Source: Aquatica leii
Taxonomy: Eukaryota > Arthropoda > Insecta > Coleoptera > Lampyridae
Assembly: GCA_035610365.1 (NCBI GenBank)
Contig: CM069434.1
Location: 123,374,895-123,438,894 of the forward strand
Length of the DNA stretch: 64,000 bases
Reading direction: 5' to 3'
In this document: positions 20,983 through 32,600 of the stretch, one piece after another
Layout: each line of letters begins with the position of its first letter
Numbering within the stretch: position 1 is the stretch's first letter
The notes under the pieces: generated by a model
Database searches by the model: none
Seen by the model: the letters and a program-made list of their open reading frames with translations, nothing else
What the model was told of the DNA's origin: nothing
Position numbers and translations under genes: made by a program

Positions 20983-21480
20983 TTAAAAAGAAATAGTCTC
21001 CGTATATAAAGAAGAAGTATCGTCACGGGTAGTTAAGCTCGACTCTGATTGGGTTACGGTTGAACGAGGGCGTGTTTTCGATAAAGGACTAATGACCGGG
21101 AACCAAAGAGGGAATAGCTCGAAACCATGATCACGATTGAAGTTATTGGGGTGTTTGATGATTTCTATGCTCTCTCGAAATTTCCTGTTAAAAAAGAATG
21201 GAGATTTGGCAATCACCGAAACGTTATCGAAATCTATCTTGTGACCTGTAGTGAAATGATGTTCAGCAACCGCAGACTTAGAAATATGCCTTTTCCTTAT
21301 ACAACGATCATGTTCTGAAATGCGAGTAATGACGGAACGACCGGTATCACCAATGTAGACTAAACCACATGAACAAGAAATTTGGTATACCTTGAGATGA
21401 AAGTGTTGGAAATTTGTCCTTGGGAGAAGGAAGAATCTGAGAGATTTTACCTGTCGAGTTGAAAATAGGTTTGATACCAT
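20983..21480 (-). pseudogene. GIY-YIG endonuclease domain, Penelope-like element B
   Basis: The frame reads KVYQISCSCGLVYIGDTGRS then ITRISEHDRCIRKRH and SAVAEHHFTTGHKIDF. This is a GIY-YIG nuclease (VYQ...VYIG) with the catalytic Arg (TRISEH) and the downstream H and E positions, preceded by CSCG, the zinc-binding pair typical of Penelope endonucleases. It ends at 20983 after a Ser/Thr-rich tail. It is one frame off the RT, with the frameshift between about 21380 and 21420. Confidence 0.85.
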
Positions 21481-22252
21481 TCTTACGAAGAAGTTTCCCT
21501 ATCTGATCTGTAACCTTGTAAATGTAGGGTAAAAAGGCCAATTTCGGATTGGATTCGGGAGTTGAAATATCCTTAGGTAATCTAGTACGTGGATGTAGAC
21601 GACGATTAATAGCTCTATGAATATCTCGTTTCATATAACCATTGTTCACTAAAGTTCTAGTAAGATGACAGAGTTCCGAGTCTAGATTCTCAGGTTGACA
21701 AATAGAAAAGGCGCGATGAACCAAAGATTCAATAACAGAACGTTTCTGTGCAGGATGATGATGAGACGAAGCATGAAGGTATCTATCAGTATGGGTGGGT
21801 TTGCGATAAACAGAATGGCCCAAAAGTCCGCCGGGTTTACGAGTCACAAGAACGTCAAGAAATGGGAGAGAACCATTACTTTCGATTTCCATAGTGAATT
21901 TGATATCCAAGTGTTGATTGTTAAGATGATTAAGAAACTTAGACAATTCGAGATGACCATGAGGCCAAACAATAAACGTGTCGTCAACATACCTAAACCA
22001 AACCTTGGGTTTTAATACTGATGATTCCAGAGCAACCGTTTCAAATGATTCCATAAAAATGTTAGCTACAACAGGTGATAGAGGAGAACCCATAGCAGCA
22101 CCAGAAACCTGTTCGTAAAACTTGTTATCAAATTGGAAGTAAGTAGAGGATAGACACTTATTAATAAGAGGAACCAAACTCAAGTCCATGCCATGTTGAA
22201 ACAGAATCTGTTCGATGATAATCAGCGAATCCTTAATAGGAAATTTTGTTTG
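21347..22252 (-). pseudogene. Reverse transcriptase, Penelope-like element B
   Basis: From 22252: FPIKDSLIIIEQILFQHGM, then SSTYFQFDNKFYEQ, SGAAMGSPLSPVVANIFME (RT motif B region), VWFRYVDDTFIVW (motif C, catalytic YVDD), LPFLDVLVTRKPGG and VYRKPTHTDRYLHASSHHH. These are diagnostic of Penelope-like RTs. Residues YVDD are intact. Motif A and the N-terminus are missing through 5' truncation, and a frameshift separates the RT from the endonuclease. Confidence 0.88.
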
Positions 22253-23719
22253 TCAAAAAAATTGCGATCGTTATACTTTCCTAATAGAAAAGTAAAAATT
22301 GGATTTTGCATCAAAGTTAGATAAGGAATCAGTATCTAAGAGAAAAAACCGTTAAATCGGCGAAGAATAAAAACATTTTTAAACATGCATTCTTAACACA
22401 GCTCTTGAATACTTTTTTTATACTTACAAACACGCAAGTAGCAAATATGGGACATCTTCGATTATAACAGTTTATCATATATACATTGATAACTATAATT
22501 TGATTATCGTATCAACAACTTACTAAAAAACCACGGCCTTAAAGCGGTTCCCCAACTTTCTATAAAGAGCAACGGGAAGAAGGTTGACAGAAAAAGGATA
22601 CTAGGAATTTCAGAAGATTCACTATACTTCCTTGGTTTTTAATCCGTGATAATGAATTTAATACTGTTTGTTCACACACGGCATGACGGCAATTCTGATA
22701 CTACGATTTTCAGATCAACGAGTTTTCAAAAGTCGGCAATTGGAACCGATTCATCTTAAACTTATATGAATAATGTCAGTTCTTCAATGTCCGATTGATA
22801 GTAAACGCTCTCAAACCTGGGCACTCCCCTTAACCAGCAGTCAATAAAAATTAAATGGGATAACAAAAAAATCAAATAAATAAAGGAGAACTCGCCCGAT
22901 CATAGATATATACCGGGTTGTTCAACATTATGAAAGAGTAAACTGGAATCTTTATTCATTAAATGCAGTAAAAAAACTTATATAAAAGTTATCATATTTA
23001 ATGCTTTCTATGTACTAAAATAATTCTTTGATATACAGGATACTCCGTTTTAGCGTCACTATTTTTTTAAACCTACGGTATATATTTTATTTTCTTTTTT
23101 CATTTTTGTAAAATGTATAATAACATATGTATAATCAATTTTTTGATTCATTAAACCATTTCTAAAAATATTTGTATTTTCTTAAAAATACTACAAAAAT
23201 CTTACAAATTTTGATCTCAACTTTTCGGCATTATTTTCTTGTAGGTACGTTGATTCTTCGAAAAGAATTTCTATGAAACCCTTCTCAAATTTCTACTCCT
23301 ACGCTTCTAAATCCTTGTCTTTAACTTTAAACAGTTTTTTTTGTCAAAAAAAATGTGCCCAGAATTAAAAATAGATATACGATTAGAAAATCACAAGTTG
23401 AAAGAGTAAACAAATTATATACATGTATCTAGGACTCATTATTGAATTAAACAAAAACATTAAAAACGAAAAAAAACAAGAAAAGAATCAGAGTGGGATA
23501 AGTTGCATCGTTTATTCTAAGAAACAACAATATTGCACAACTTGTAAAAACAAAGTGTATAATCAATTCGTTTTGCAAACAATGACATATAAAACAGAAA
23601 ATTAGACAACAAAGTACAGCACAGAAACGAATAAAACAGATTAAAGAGGCAATACAAGAAAAAACAAAATAAGAAACAGTAAAATTGAAAGAAATTTAAC
23701 AGATGACTCGACTAAAAAA
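22253..23719. other. AT-rich sequence, no gene recognised
   Basis: No repeat boundary or motif is recognised. The short plus frame at 23423-23605 is Lys/Asn-rich and looks random. Confidence 0.35.
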
Positions 23720-23880
23720 AATAAGCACAAGATCATAGAATGGAGATGATATGAACACAAAAGAGAAAAAGGAAGATCACCTATGCGCTGGTACGATGAT
23801 TTTTAAAAAACGACTGAATTAAAATGGATTCAAATAGCACAAGACCGTTGGTAGAAATTAACGAAAGCCTATATATATAG
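23720..23880 (+). pseudogene. LINE ORF2 C-terminal relic
   Basis: The plus strand gives KHKIIEW, then GRSPMRWYDDF, a stop, and LKWIQIAQDRW with KLTKAYI after it. This follows the C-terminal tail common in insect LINEs, where GRPxxRWxDDI is followed by W-x-x-A-Q-D-R and W-x-x-L-x-E-A-F. It is a 3' end fragment, as left by 5'-truncated insertion. Confidence 0.55.
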
Positions 23881-25839
23881 ATACTGTCTTGGCTGGGATT
23901 GCTGATTGTGAAAACCAAAACTAAATTCTAAAAGTGAGTTTTTAAGATTAAACTTAAACTATATAAAAACCCTTAGACTATCAATTTCTTAAGGCTCACC
24001 TGGAAAATTGCCTTCTAATACACCAAAGTGAAATAAACATTGTGTAATTCCAAGCGTTTTACTCATAATAAAATACGTCCACAAACAACGTAAAATACTT
24101 CAAGTACGTATAAAAGGACCCAAAAATACGCTTGTCAAAAAAAAAATGCAACAATCGGCAGTACAGTTTTATTTTCGAAGTTTGCTATGTAAATTACTAT
24201 GACTATATTTTTTTTGGGCTTTTTTATACGCTTATGAAGTATTTTACATTTGTTTTTTAACACTGACATGATCAAGCTTAAGCTTAAATTCAATTAAAAC
24301 GCGCAAAATTTGGCGGAAAAAACGATAACTAGAAAAATGCGCATAAGAGGGAGTTGCCCACGTTAAAGGTTCAACGTCAAGGCAGAAAAGCCTGCAATAC
24401 AATCAGCATTCTTAATATAAAATTTGTGTGATGTTTGGTTTTCTTTGTGTTTTGTGAAATTTTATGAGTATTATATAACCAAGGGTATTAGTTAATTAAC
24501 GTAAATAATGATAAAATACTTTGTATTAAAATTTCGGCATTCTAGAAACACCACATGTTTTTTTCTTCTGGTAAAACAACTGCGTTGGCCGGCCATTTTA
24601 ATTTTGTCAATTCAATTGTTTTATGTATATGATTCAAAATCAACTTATGTGGAACGATGTTTTCCACAGATTAATAAAGAAACTGAAAATTGCTAAATCC
24701 ACATGTCTTAAAGCATTGCTTATAATGTAATTTAAATTCGTAGTATTGGCTTTATTTTATAATTTCATTTGTTGTTCGTTGTAGAGTTGACTGCAATAAT
24801 TAAGCAATTTGTACTTAAGTTTGAAGATCATTAAAATTGAAAATGCATTGTGTCGATGTTTCTTTATTTGTAAAAAGAAGCTATTTAAACTTTATTGCCA
24901 TTTCGTTTTTGATATTTGTATACGTTTGAGGTGTTTTAAAATCAATTTATTTGCTTTTTCGTACGTTTATAATTTGATGATATAAAAGTTGGTCAATGTT
25001 AGGACATTCTTTTGATCGTAACATTTGCTTACTAATGGTGATTCTAACAGGAAAAACACTATTGTATGCATTACCTTGGAAAGTGTAATCTAATATTTTA
25101 TTTACCGTAAAGGGCAATCATTTTAAGGTCGCAGGTTGCTATTTTATTGAACTCTGCTTGTACTTTATGTGTAATAGTGTAACCTGTATTCATTTTATGC
25201 TCCGTTGCCTTACATCTTTATAATTTTTGTTTGATATATTATTGTGTTTATTATATATGTGTATTTTTGTCTCTTATTTATTCGACCATTCAACGAATAG
25301 CTGGGTTGATTCCGTAACTAAGACGTCAGTACTTACTGACAGGGAATCAATTAACTAACTCTTATTCTGTTTAATACAATGATGTTTGTGCATGTATTTA
25401 TATGTGTTTTTAATACACTTTTCATGATCCTATTTCTTGCACTAAATTGAATCTTTCTTAAAGTATTGTTCAAATTTTGTTTTCAGAATTCAAACTGACA
25501 GATTTTGTAGGAGTTTTTAAGTTTTCTTTCATTTTGGCATTTTCGCCCTTCAGATCCAATTTTCTTATTTTTTTCCGGTATAAAAATTTTCCAAACATGA
25601 ATACGCTAATCTGATGCAGTTTCTAAATTTCGTATGGAAGAACCGCGGTAGAGCTTGCGTGAACAAATTGTTTCAGAAAGAGTAGAGATGTAATCAATTG
25701 TTTTTTCGTCGTCAGATGGAAAATTGAGCGTTTACTCAAAATGTTTTAACTTATTTTCATGTTTTTTTTTCCGTTCATATAAAACCTCTTACTACAACGA
25801 CCGAAAATATTTGTATAATTTTCATGATTCTACTTTTTG
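23881..25839. other. AT-rich sequence, no gene recognised
   Basis: Short frames (for example 24508-24696, +) show no motif. Text around 23990-24130 weakly resembles 4935-5060 (GTAAAATA-T-C/T-TTCAAG pattern), perhaps an old shared repeat. Confidence 0.3.
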
Positions 25840-26584
25840 CACTAAGCCGGAGATGAACCGATAGCTTTATGGAACGAAGTATTGTAATTAAGACTGAAGA
25901 AAGGAAGGACTCGGTCCCATGCTTTATGCGTTAAAGAATATTTTTTAATCAGAAGAGCTAAATTATACTTTAAGTTTTGGTTACAACGCTCACTAAGTTT
26001 TGAACTTGGGTGGTAAGGGGATGTAAAAACTTGTCGAATGCCCCAATAGGTACATAACTGAGAGTGTTGCTTTTAAAACATTTGCCATTGTCAGAGATAA
26101 GAACTTTAGGAGTCGAGAATAAGTCGGTAAGCGCTTCGGCCGTAACCGCTGCGGTAACTCTACGAGTTGAAAAAGTCTTAAGCCGCTTAGAGAATCTGTC
26201 AACACAAACAAAAATAAATCAAAATCAGTGTTGAGAAGTAATAATTTGGCCCTATATAATCAATATAAATCTTTTCCCAAATGGCTTGCGGTGGTGAGCT
26301 AAATATGTATTAACCTTAGTATTAGCGGGTTTACATTGCTGGCAGAGCTCACAAGAAGAAACACAGTTTTTTCTAAATCAGAATCGCTTAGCTATAGCGC
26401 GATACGTTTTAATGATGGAGTTGTGACTTCCAATGCATGAATCATGAAAATAAAATGTTATCATTGCTTTTAATTTTTCAGGTATAACGAGTCGTTTTAA
26501 TTTCCTTCGTCCCGCTAGATAAATCAACAACCCGCCTTGAACAGCAAAGTTTTTAACATTTTCCCCGTTTTTAATTCGGTTCAA
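25840..26584 (-). pseudogene. Gypsy integrase
   Basis: The zinc-binding region (26584-26378) reads GGLLIYLAGRRKLKRLVIPE then FHDSCIGSHNSIIKTY (the HH part of HHCC). The core has EKIYIDYIGP (first Asp), VTAEALTDLFSTPKVLISDN (second Asp), then TSPYHPSSKLSERCNQNLK (catalytic Glu) and HKAWDRVLPFFSLNYNTS. Frames change near 26040 and 26220. All three DDE positions can be recognised but the gene is broken. Confidence 0.82.
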
Positions 26585-27396
26585 AATGAATTTGCAATAT
26601 TCATGGCTGTGCTGTTACTTCTCAATATTGATAAAGAACTCTGGGTTATCTAGAAGCAAGTTGATCTTAGAAGTGTGGGTATAATCATTTGGAAAATCGA
26701 ACTGTCGAGTATTTTAAAAAGACGCGATAATCCGTCCGCGACTGATTTTTCTTTGTCCGGAATGTGCTTAGTCACGAAATTAAATTTTGATAATTTTAAC
26801 AACCATCTTCCAAATTTGGATAATTCCGATGGGTTGTTATAAAGCCATCTAATTGCATCACAATCTACTTCTAAAATAAATTCTGAATCAGTAAAGTAAT
26901 CTTTAAGCCAATCTAATGCAAATATTACTGCTAACGATTCTCTTTCGTAAGTTGAATATTTTTGCTCAGTGTTAGAAAGTTTTATGGACGCAAAGAAAAT
27001 GGGATGAGTACCATCATGCGTAAAGCTAGAGCATCCGTTACTGAATCTTTTAATTTAGTAATGGCCTTTTTATGACAATCAGTGATGCAAAACTTAACAT
27101 GTTTTTTCTTTAACTCATTCAATGGGGCGACAATTTCCGAAAGTTTATTAATAAATCGGTAGCAAAAGGAAACTACTATAAATTGCTAAAGTTGTTTAAG
27201 GTTCTTAGGAACGGGCAAGTTTTAATAGCCGACACTCTTTCAGGGTCTAAAGCTACACCATGACCAGACACGATATGCTCGAGAATATTCAGAGAACCCA
27301 TTGCAAATTTTTTTTGGTCGGGGTTAATTGTTAGTCTGTTAATATCTACGTGTATAAATGGCATTCGCGTTGGAGCGACATTACAGTCAATGCGGT
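25840..27396 (-). mobile_element. Ty3/gypsy pol fragment (RT end, RNase H, integrase)
   Basis: From right to left: RT thumb with ILEHIVSGHGVALDPERV, then VAFCYRFINKLSEIVAPLN, an RNase H region with YSTYERESLAVIFALDWLK and CDAIRWLYNN and SVADGLSRL, the integrase zinc-binding region, and the integrase core. Many stops and several frame changes occur. The order is that of gypsy-type elements. Protease and RT palm are missing: the sequence instead abuts an LTR-like block at 27397. Confidence 0.85.
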
Positions 27397-27442
27397 CGTT
27401 ACAAGCTTTTTTTGGTTTTACGAACCTGGACGGCCAACTCAC
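26600..27442 (-). pseudogene. Gypsy RT C-terminus and RNase H
   Basis: The part 27442-27176 ends the RT (DINRLTINPDQKKF, ILEHIVSGHGVALDPERVSA). The following frames give RFINKLSEIVAPLNELKKKH and CHKKAITKLKDSVTDA. The RNase H tether has YSTYERESLAVIFALDWLKD and ILEVDCDAIRWLYNN, and VTKHIPDKEKSVADGLSRLF lies near 26740. The catalytic aspartates of the RNase H core appear as SEFILEVDCDA and SVADGLS. Interrupted by stops. Confidence 0.8.
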
Positions 27443-28737
27443 AATAGTCGGTGAGAGGGGTAGGTTTCCAAGAAATATATAAAAGGTGTTCCAGGGCGCC
27501 AGAGCTTATCCCACAGTAATTCTCTATCTTGCTCAGGACAGAACGGTATAAACTTGTAACACGATGTTAGGTTCGTAATCCTTCTACTCGGCTGTTCGAC
27601 AAGCCAGCGTCTGTTATTAGATAACGACGATCCAAAGAGACAGGTATGTGGTCATAAAAGAACAAATAACCACAATAACAACTTTAATCTAGAATCGCTG
27701 ATGATTATCACAGAATATAAGATTCTCATTACAGAAATGCCAGTAGTATCGGCAACACACAGTACATAAGTAAACTACAGTGAAATAGATAGCAAAGAAT
27801 AGTTCGTAGTAAATATCGTTTACATAATTAGTAATATGGCATTACTGACAATAAAACAATGATAATAAGTATGGCATTAACATTAAATTATCACAATAAT
27901 TAAGGGTAGGACACAGCATACGTAGCATAAGCAAATTTACTAACTAAATGGTACTACAATTACGTTAATCAGTACGGAATTACTATTAGCGAAAGTTTCG
28001 TGAGTAACCTTGTTGACGACGAAATAAAAGACATAAAACACTTACCACAAACACAGGAACCTCCACTGGTGTGAAGAAAGTACTTTCCCCGACACGTAAT
28101 CCTGTAAGCAATTTGAATCGCAAATCGTGTCAACCTAATATCTCACGAAATCCACATCTACAAAATCATTACTTAAATTTTAAAGTACACACATAACACA
28201 ACCCGAAAGTCGGATGCTGTTATACCCCTTTTCTGTGATTTAATTAATTCCAACAGTAGGCCTTATAAATATTTAGAATCGTTCCAACACAATATTCGTC
28301 GAGGGTTATCTCTCGTCTTTCGGTATCGACTAGAATTCATGGGCCGGATGGTGGTAAGAATGGCCGGTGACGATACGAATACCCCACGATCGCAACGAAA
28401 TCACAACTTTCTCTGGTGGGTTTTAAATTATAACCAGAATACCCCTAGTTAGGAGGTAGCACATGGGGTCTGCGTGAATAAATTAGTTATTTAAGAAAAC
28501 TTCCAATTTCCATCGTGTCCCAACACGTGGATGATTTTAGAAAACGAACTTTCACTCACGCAGACATAGATTAACACCTGTACGATGTTCAAGTCAAAAT
28601 GCCGGTCCTCGCCGGATATCGCTTACTCAATACAAAGTGACCAACGAATCCGATAGATGGCGTCGAGAAATATAAAAGTAATTTTTAATTAAACCAATAT
28701 ACAGGGTACTGCATTATTTAAATTTATGTACGTAACA
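27397..28737 (-). repeat. LTR-like block related to the one at 52.1 kb
   Basis: The block is bounded by near-inverted hexamers (CGTTAC at the left, GTAACA at the right) and shares many segments in order with 52087-52937, such as CGGCCAACTCAC, GGGCGCCAGA, CAGGACAGAA and AGGTTCGTAATCCTT. On minus, TGGCGCCCTGG (about 27503-27493) looks like a primer binding site, placing the LTR body to its right and leader sequence to its left. It lies between a gypsy gag and a gypsy pol fragment. LTR edges and target duplication were not established. Confidence 0.55.
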
Positions 28738-28742
28738 ATTTG

Positions 28743-29123
28743 CTAATAGTCATTGGGGATAAGATGCTTCTCGCGCTTGGCGCTTTTAGCAATCTGAATT
28801 AGGTGACCATAAATATGGCAATAGCGACATTGTGGACGTGGAGGATGCGGACTAGGGGGACTGCGCCCAGAGAGAACTGGAGGTTGCCGACTCGTTGACG
28901 TGGTTTCGAGAATGGACGAAGAAAACTCCTGAGATCTGCGAAGAATACCTTGGATTCTCGTAATGACAGAATCTAATGCATCGTACGTAAGAAATTGGGT
29001 CAAAAATTTGATTAAACTATAAGTGTTTGCATTAGAACGTGCCCAGACTATGGAAGAAACGTGTTCCTCGATGTGATCTAAATTTAACGCCTGAATCAGA
29101 AACGAATTAGTCGAACCCTTCAA
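28743..29123 (-). pseudogene. LTR retrotransposon Gag with CCHC knuckle
   Basis: The frame has an N-terminal helical region (residues about 1-75), a Ser/Pro-rich linker (about 76-100) and a knuckle CRYCHIYGHLIQIA, fitting C-x2-C-x4-H-x4-C except that the last Cys is Ala. The stop at 28743-28745 lies 6 bp from the LTR-like block. Gag followed directly by an LTR-like block, with pol on the far side, means two recombined pieces or an insertion rather than one intact element. Confidence 0.65.
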
Positions 29124-29554
29124 AAAACAAATTTATCTGTTACAAGAATTAGGTCTGACCTGGAAAGATATTTGTCATAACTGTCTACAAGAGACAATTT
29201 TCCGAGAAATATCGGACTACAGTACAGGGTAAACCGTAACAAACTAATATCATAATTCTGTCATAATGATTTTCATGTTTCATGAAGGATATTTAAAAAT
29301 TTGGATTGTTTTGTAACGGGGATGAGGCTCATAAGCCATGACCTATTTAGCCTATTTACTTATCCGACACTGACAAGAACCACTATAGCACTAATACTTA
29401 AAGAAAAATTACAACAAACGTAACAAGAATTTTATAAAACTCGAACGCAATTTGGTAGCTGTGCCATCATCATCAGCGACAAGCATACTAAGCTAACGTT
29501 AAGAATTTAACTTATTTGTACTATCGGCGTTCTTAATCATTATTCATCATCATA
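29124..29554. other. Intergenic sequence
   Basis: Contains short ATCATCATC runs near 29465-29475 and 29545-29555. No gene recognised. Confidence 0.35.
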
Positions 29555-30138
29555 TTATCCTCGTTTCTTCGTAGATTTCCTTTATTTTTTGTATTAATCT
29601 TTCATTGATTTTTTTTCTCTTCATGTATTCCCACAGTTTTTCTCTATTCACTTTGTCAAAAGCAGCTTTTAGATCTACGAATAGTGCCACCATTTTCCCT
29701 CTTTTTTTTAGCTCTTTATTTGCCAAGTGTTATTCTGAATCCCGCTTGTCCGTCTGGTATCAAACTTCTTTCCTCAATTTCCTTCTTCTTCCTTGTAGTA
29801 CTGTCGCATATAATTTGTATGCCCTCTGTAATTCTTGACTTTAATTTTTTCGCCTTTTTTATGGTTTGGGCATATTATTCCCTCTCTCCATTTCTCCGGG
29901 AATCCTTCCCTTTCCATATTTTGTTTAGTATTTCCGTCATCCTTTTTGCTACACTTTCTTTTCCGTATATCCACTCTTCTCCTTGTATCTCATCTTCTCC
30001 TGCAGCCTTTCCTTTTTTTATCTTCTTTATCGCCTCTATTACTTCTTCTTCATTTATTCTATCCCTCTCTCCTTCTTCCCGTCTTACTACCGCGTCTTTT
30101 CTTTTTTTCTTTTTCTGATTTTGTTCTTCCCCTCCCAA
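29555..30138 (-). pseudogene. LINE reverse transcriptase N-terminal part
   Basis: Reads EEVIEAIKKIKKGKAAGEDE, then AKRMTEILNKIWKGK; in the next frame EKWREGIICPNHKKGEKIKV and KNYRG; then MVALFVDLKAAFDKVNREKL, RT motif A with the catalytic Asp, and INERLIQKIKEIYEE. Motifs B and C (YxDD) are not present because the element ends at about 29555. Confidence 0.8.
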
Positions 30139-30239
30139 AAGGTTCCTAAAATATATCTCCCATTCTTTAATTTGTATTCCCTTTGTTGTCCTGTTTTCCT
30201 TTTCTTTCTTTAGGTACTTCCATACATCTTCTTCCGTTT

Positions 30240-30773
30240 TTATTCCTTTGATCTGCTCCTCTTGTTTCTTTTTTGCTTTCTTCCTTCTTTCTCTCGCATG
30301 TTTTCTTGTATATTTTTACTGCTTTTTGTATTTTTCTTTTTCTTTCCTCCCTTTTTCCACTGTTTTAATGCTCTCCTTGCGTTTTTCTTTGCTTCCTTGC
30401 ATTTTCTATTCCACCATTTTTTCCATCCTGTTTTCTCCTCCTTCCACTTTCTAAATCTGACTCTCTCTGTTACTTTCTCCATCATCTCTCTCATTTCCTC
30501 CACACTCTCTTGTACTTCCTTCCCTATCCATACCGTTTTCTTTATTCTCTCTTTATATCTTTTTATACCCTCTTCTGTCCATCTTTTTTTGTTATGTACT
30601 TCTTCTCTCTCTTCTCTTTCTCTTTCTTCCATTGTCATTCCAAATCTATTGTTGATTCTCCCCTTCCTCCTATGTACATAAATTTCCCCATTCCTTCTTC
30701 TTCTCTGTTTCCGTTCATTATACTTTTTTTCGTTGCACATTTCCAGCAGTTCTTCTCCCTCTTTATTTATCAC
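30240..30773 (-). pseudogene. LINE ORF2 linker between endonuclease and RT
   Basis: The frame begins INKEGEELLEMCNEKKYNER, the stretch following the endonuclease in this LINE type, then a Glu/Arg/Lys-rich region including VQESVEEMREMMEK and KKWWNRKCKEAKKNARRALK (the WWNxxC block seen before the RT in insect LINEs). One of the longest preserved frames of the element. Confidence 0.65.
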
Positions 30774-31337
30774 CTTGTCCTTTGTTGGTTTCTTTCACGT
30801 TCTTTTTCTTTCTTGTATTCCCCCCTCTTTCCCTATTCTTGCATTGAAGTTTCCTCCTACTATTATCAATCCCTCCTACCTCTCTTCTATAATCTCTTCT
30901 ATGTTTTTTCTTGTCTCTTTTATTCTACTGCTATATACCGTCAGTACTTTTATTTTTGTTTTTCCCCACTGTATGTTCCTTTCTACAACTCCTCTTCTCT
31001 GTTGCACTTTCTCTTTCTTTTCCTGACTCAATAATTTTTTTCTTACTCCCGTTATTATACCCCCCTTTGCTCTCCCTTTATTCTTCTCTCTTTCTGCATG
31101 TTGCACCACTCACTCAAATTCCTCCGGCAACTCTTTTTCCCACCACTCCCATTCTTTTTCTTCCATCCATGTCTCTTGTAATCCCACTACATCCTGTTCT
31201 TTGATGTACTTCCAAAAATCCTGTTCCTTGTTTTTTATTCCCGCTACGTTCCAAAACAATACTCTCAGCTCACTCACCTCTCCCTGTGCTTCTTCCTTAC
31301 TTAGTTTTTTCCTCCTACTTTTTTTTTCCTTTTCCAT
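30750..31337 (-). pseudogene. LINE apurinic-like endonuclease domain
   Basis: The N-terminal block reads LRVLFWNVAGIKNKEQDFW (catalytic Asn in WNVAG) followed by EQDVVGLQETWMEEK (catalytic Glu in LQETW) and ELPEEFEW. In the next frame HAEREKNKGRAKGGIITGVR and KTKIKVLTVYSS follow the second half of the fold. The GDFN-like block near 30.85 kb is damaged. The domain nicks target DNA in target-primed reverse transcription. Two frames, so inactive. Confidence 0.78.
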
Positions 31338-31458
31338 CTCTCATTATTCCTTTTCTTTGCCATTTCGTCAACTTTCTCTCCATTATCGCCTTCCCTTTGC
31401 CCTTTAGTTTTTTGCCTTTTGGTTACCTATCTTCTCTCCCTTTTCTCTGCTCAGGCCC

Positions 31459-32005
31459 CTATCCCTGTCGTTCCATATGTATCTCTTTCCGTCTATCTCC
31501 ATTTTTTTGTATCCTACTCATACTCTTTTCCCTTCCGCTCTTTTTTCCACCGCTAGGTTTATTATTTCTCTTTGCACTCTTCTTTCTTCCCATGTCAAAT
31601 CGTAATTTATATATATTCTTGTATTCCTTAATTTCTTCTTCTCCGCCATTACCTTCTGCTTTTCCTCCCATCCTCCCATTTCCGCTTTTTGTTTATTACT
31701 ATCACTTTTTTCACTTCTACTTTTACATTTAATTTTTCTTCCAGCATCAATGCTAAATCTTTTTGTGGTTCTTCAGTTCTCCACCCCTTTATCACAATAT
31801 TATTCTTCCTTTTCCATCTTTCTTCGTCTTCCGCTTTTTTCTCCAATTTTTCAATTCTCTCCACCAGTTCCTCTTTTTCTTTCTTCCACTTCTTTTCTCT
31901 GTCTCCTATTTCTTTTTTAATTTCTTTGATTTCTTGCCTTATTCCTTGCATATTTTCCTCCATCTGTTTCATCATTTCTCTCATTAATTCTTTTAATTCC
32001 TCCAT
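31459..32005 (-). pseudogene. LINE ORF1 protein, coiled coil
   Basis: Starts MEELKELMREMMKQMEE at 32005 and continues as a long Glu/Lys-rich coiled coil with heptads (IRQEIKEIKKEIG, VERIEKLEKKAED), then RKNNIVIKGWR, the beginning of an RNA-recognition-like region, and LNVKVEVKKV. ORF1 proteins of this kind trimerise and bind LINE RNA. The frame shifts near 31650, and the C-terminal part (31671-31459) is basic. Confidence 0.7.
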
Positions 32006-32600
32006 TTCTTTCCTTCCTCCTTCTGTTTTTGAGGTTTTTCCTTCGATTTCCTCCGTTTTAATGTCTGGTGATCTTATTGTTTTCTTTCCTCTTTCAAATA
32101 TTTGTTGTCTTTTTTTCCTCTTCCTCCCTCTCTCTTTTATTAATCTCTTTCCCTTTTTTTTTATTTCTTATTTATTTATTTATTTATTTTTTTATTATTT
32201 TTTTAATTTTAAATTTTTTCTATTTTTTTATTCCTCCTTACCTTCTTTTCTTATTTTTCGTGTTTTAAAACGTCCCACTTGTAGTAATTTCGTTTTAATT
32301 TCGCTTTAAATGTAATAATTTCTATTAATGTATCTTTTATCGCTGACCTTCTCGATTATCCTGTTTATTCACCTTAAACTCACTTGTTCGTCACAGTTTT
32401 ATATTTTTCCACCTCGGTTTCTATTTTTTACTTAATTTATTTATTATTTTACACCCTTCTTCCTTTACCCACCCCCTTTTCTCTCTTGCTTCCCTCTTCC
32501 TACCACTACTAACACCAGTTCCTTCACTAACTATCTTCTCCAACTTCTACACTTGTATTTCACTTTAACGTTTCCTTCAATGTAAATACGACCTTCTACA

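Larger units (their letters stand above)
20698..22252 (-). mobile_element. Penelope-like element B, 5'-truncated
   Basis: The minus strand carries a Penelope-type RT from just before motif B to the end, a GIY-YIG domain, a 3' untranslated part with an imperfect duplication of about 110 bp (GTAATCAACTTGT... at about 20825 and 20935) and a hammerhead-like motif at 20721-20760. Homology starts at about 22252, inside the RT. It is much better preserved than element A and clearly a different lineage by protein sequence. Confidence 0.85.
29555..32600 (-). mobile_element. LINE (non-LTR retrotransposon) lacking its 3' half
   Basis: On minus the order is a purine-rich 5' region (about 32600-32010), ORF1, an apurinic endonuclease domain, a Lys/Arg/Glu-rich middle and the start of the RT up to motif A. 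The plus strand is therefore extremely pyrimidine-rich over 3 kb, which creates many long spurious plus-strand frames. The element stops at about 29555 inside the RT; loss of the 3' side is the reverse of normal LINE truncation. Frameshifts and stops are numerous. Confidence 0.82.

Noticed and set aside
29605-32309. Many long plus-strand frames rich in Phe, Leu and Ser, resembling membrane proteins
   Set aside because: They are antisense shadows of the purine-rich LINE coding strand, which carries recognisable ORF1, endonuclease and RT motifs on minus.
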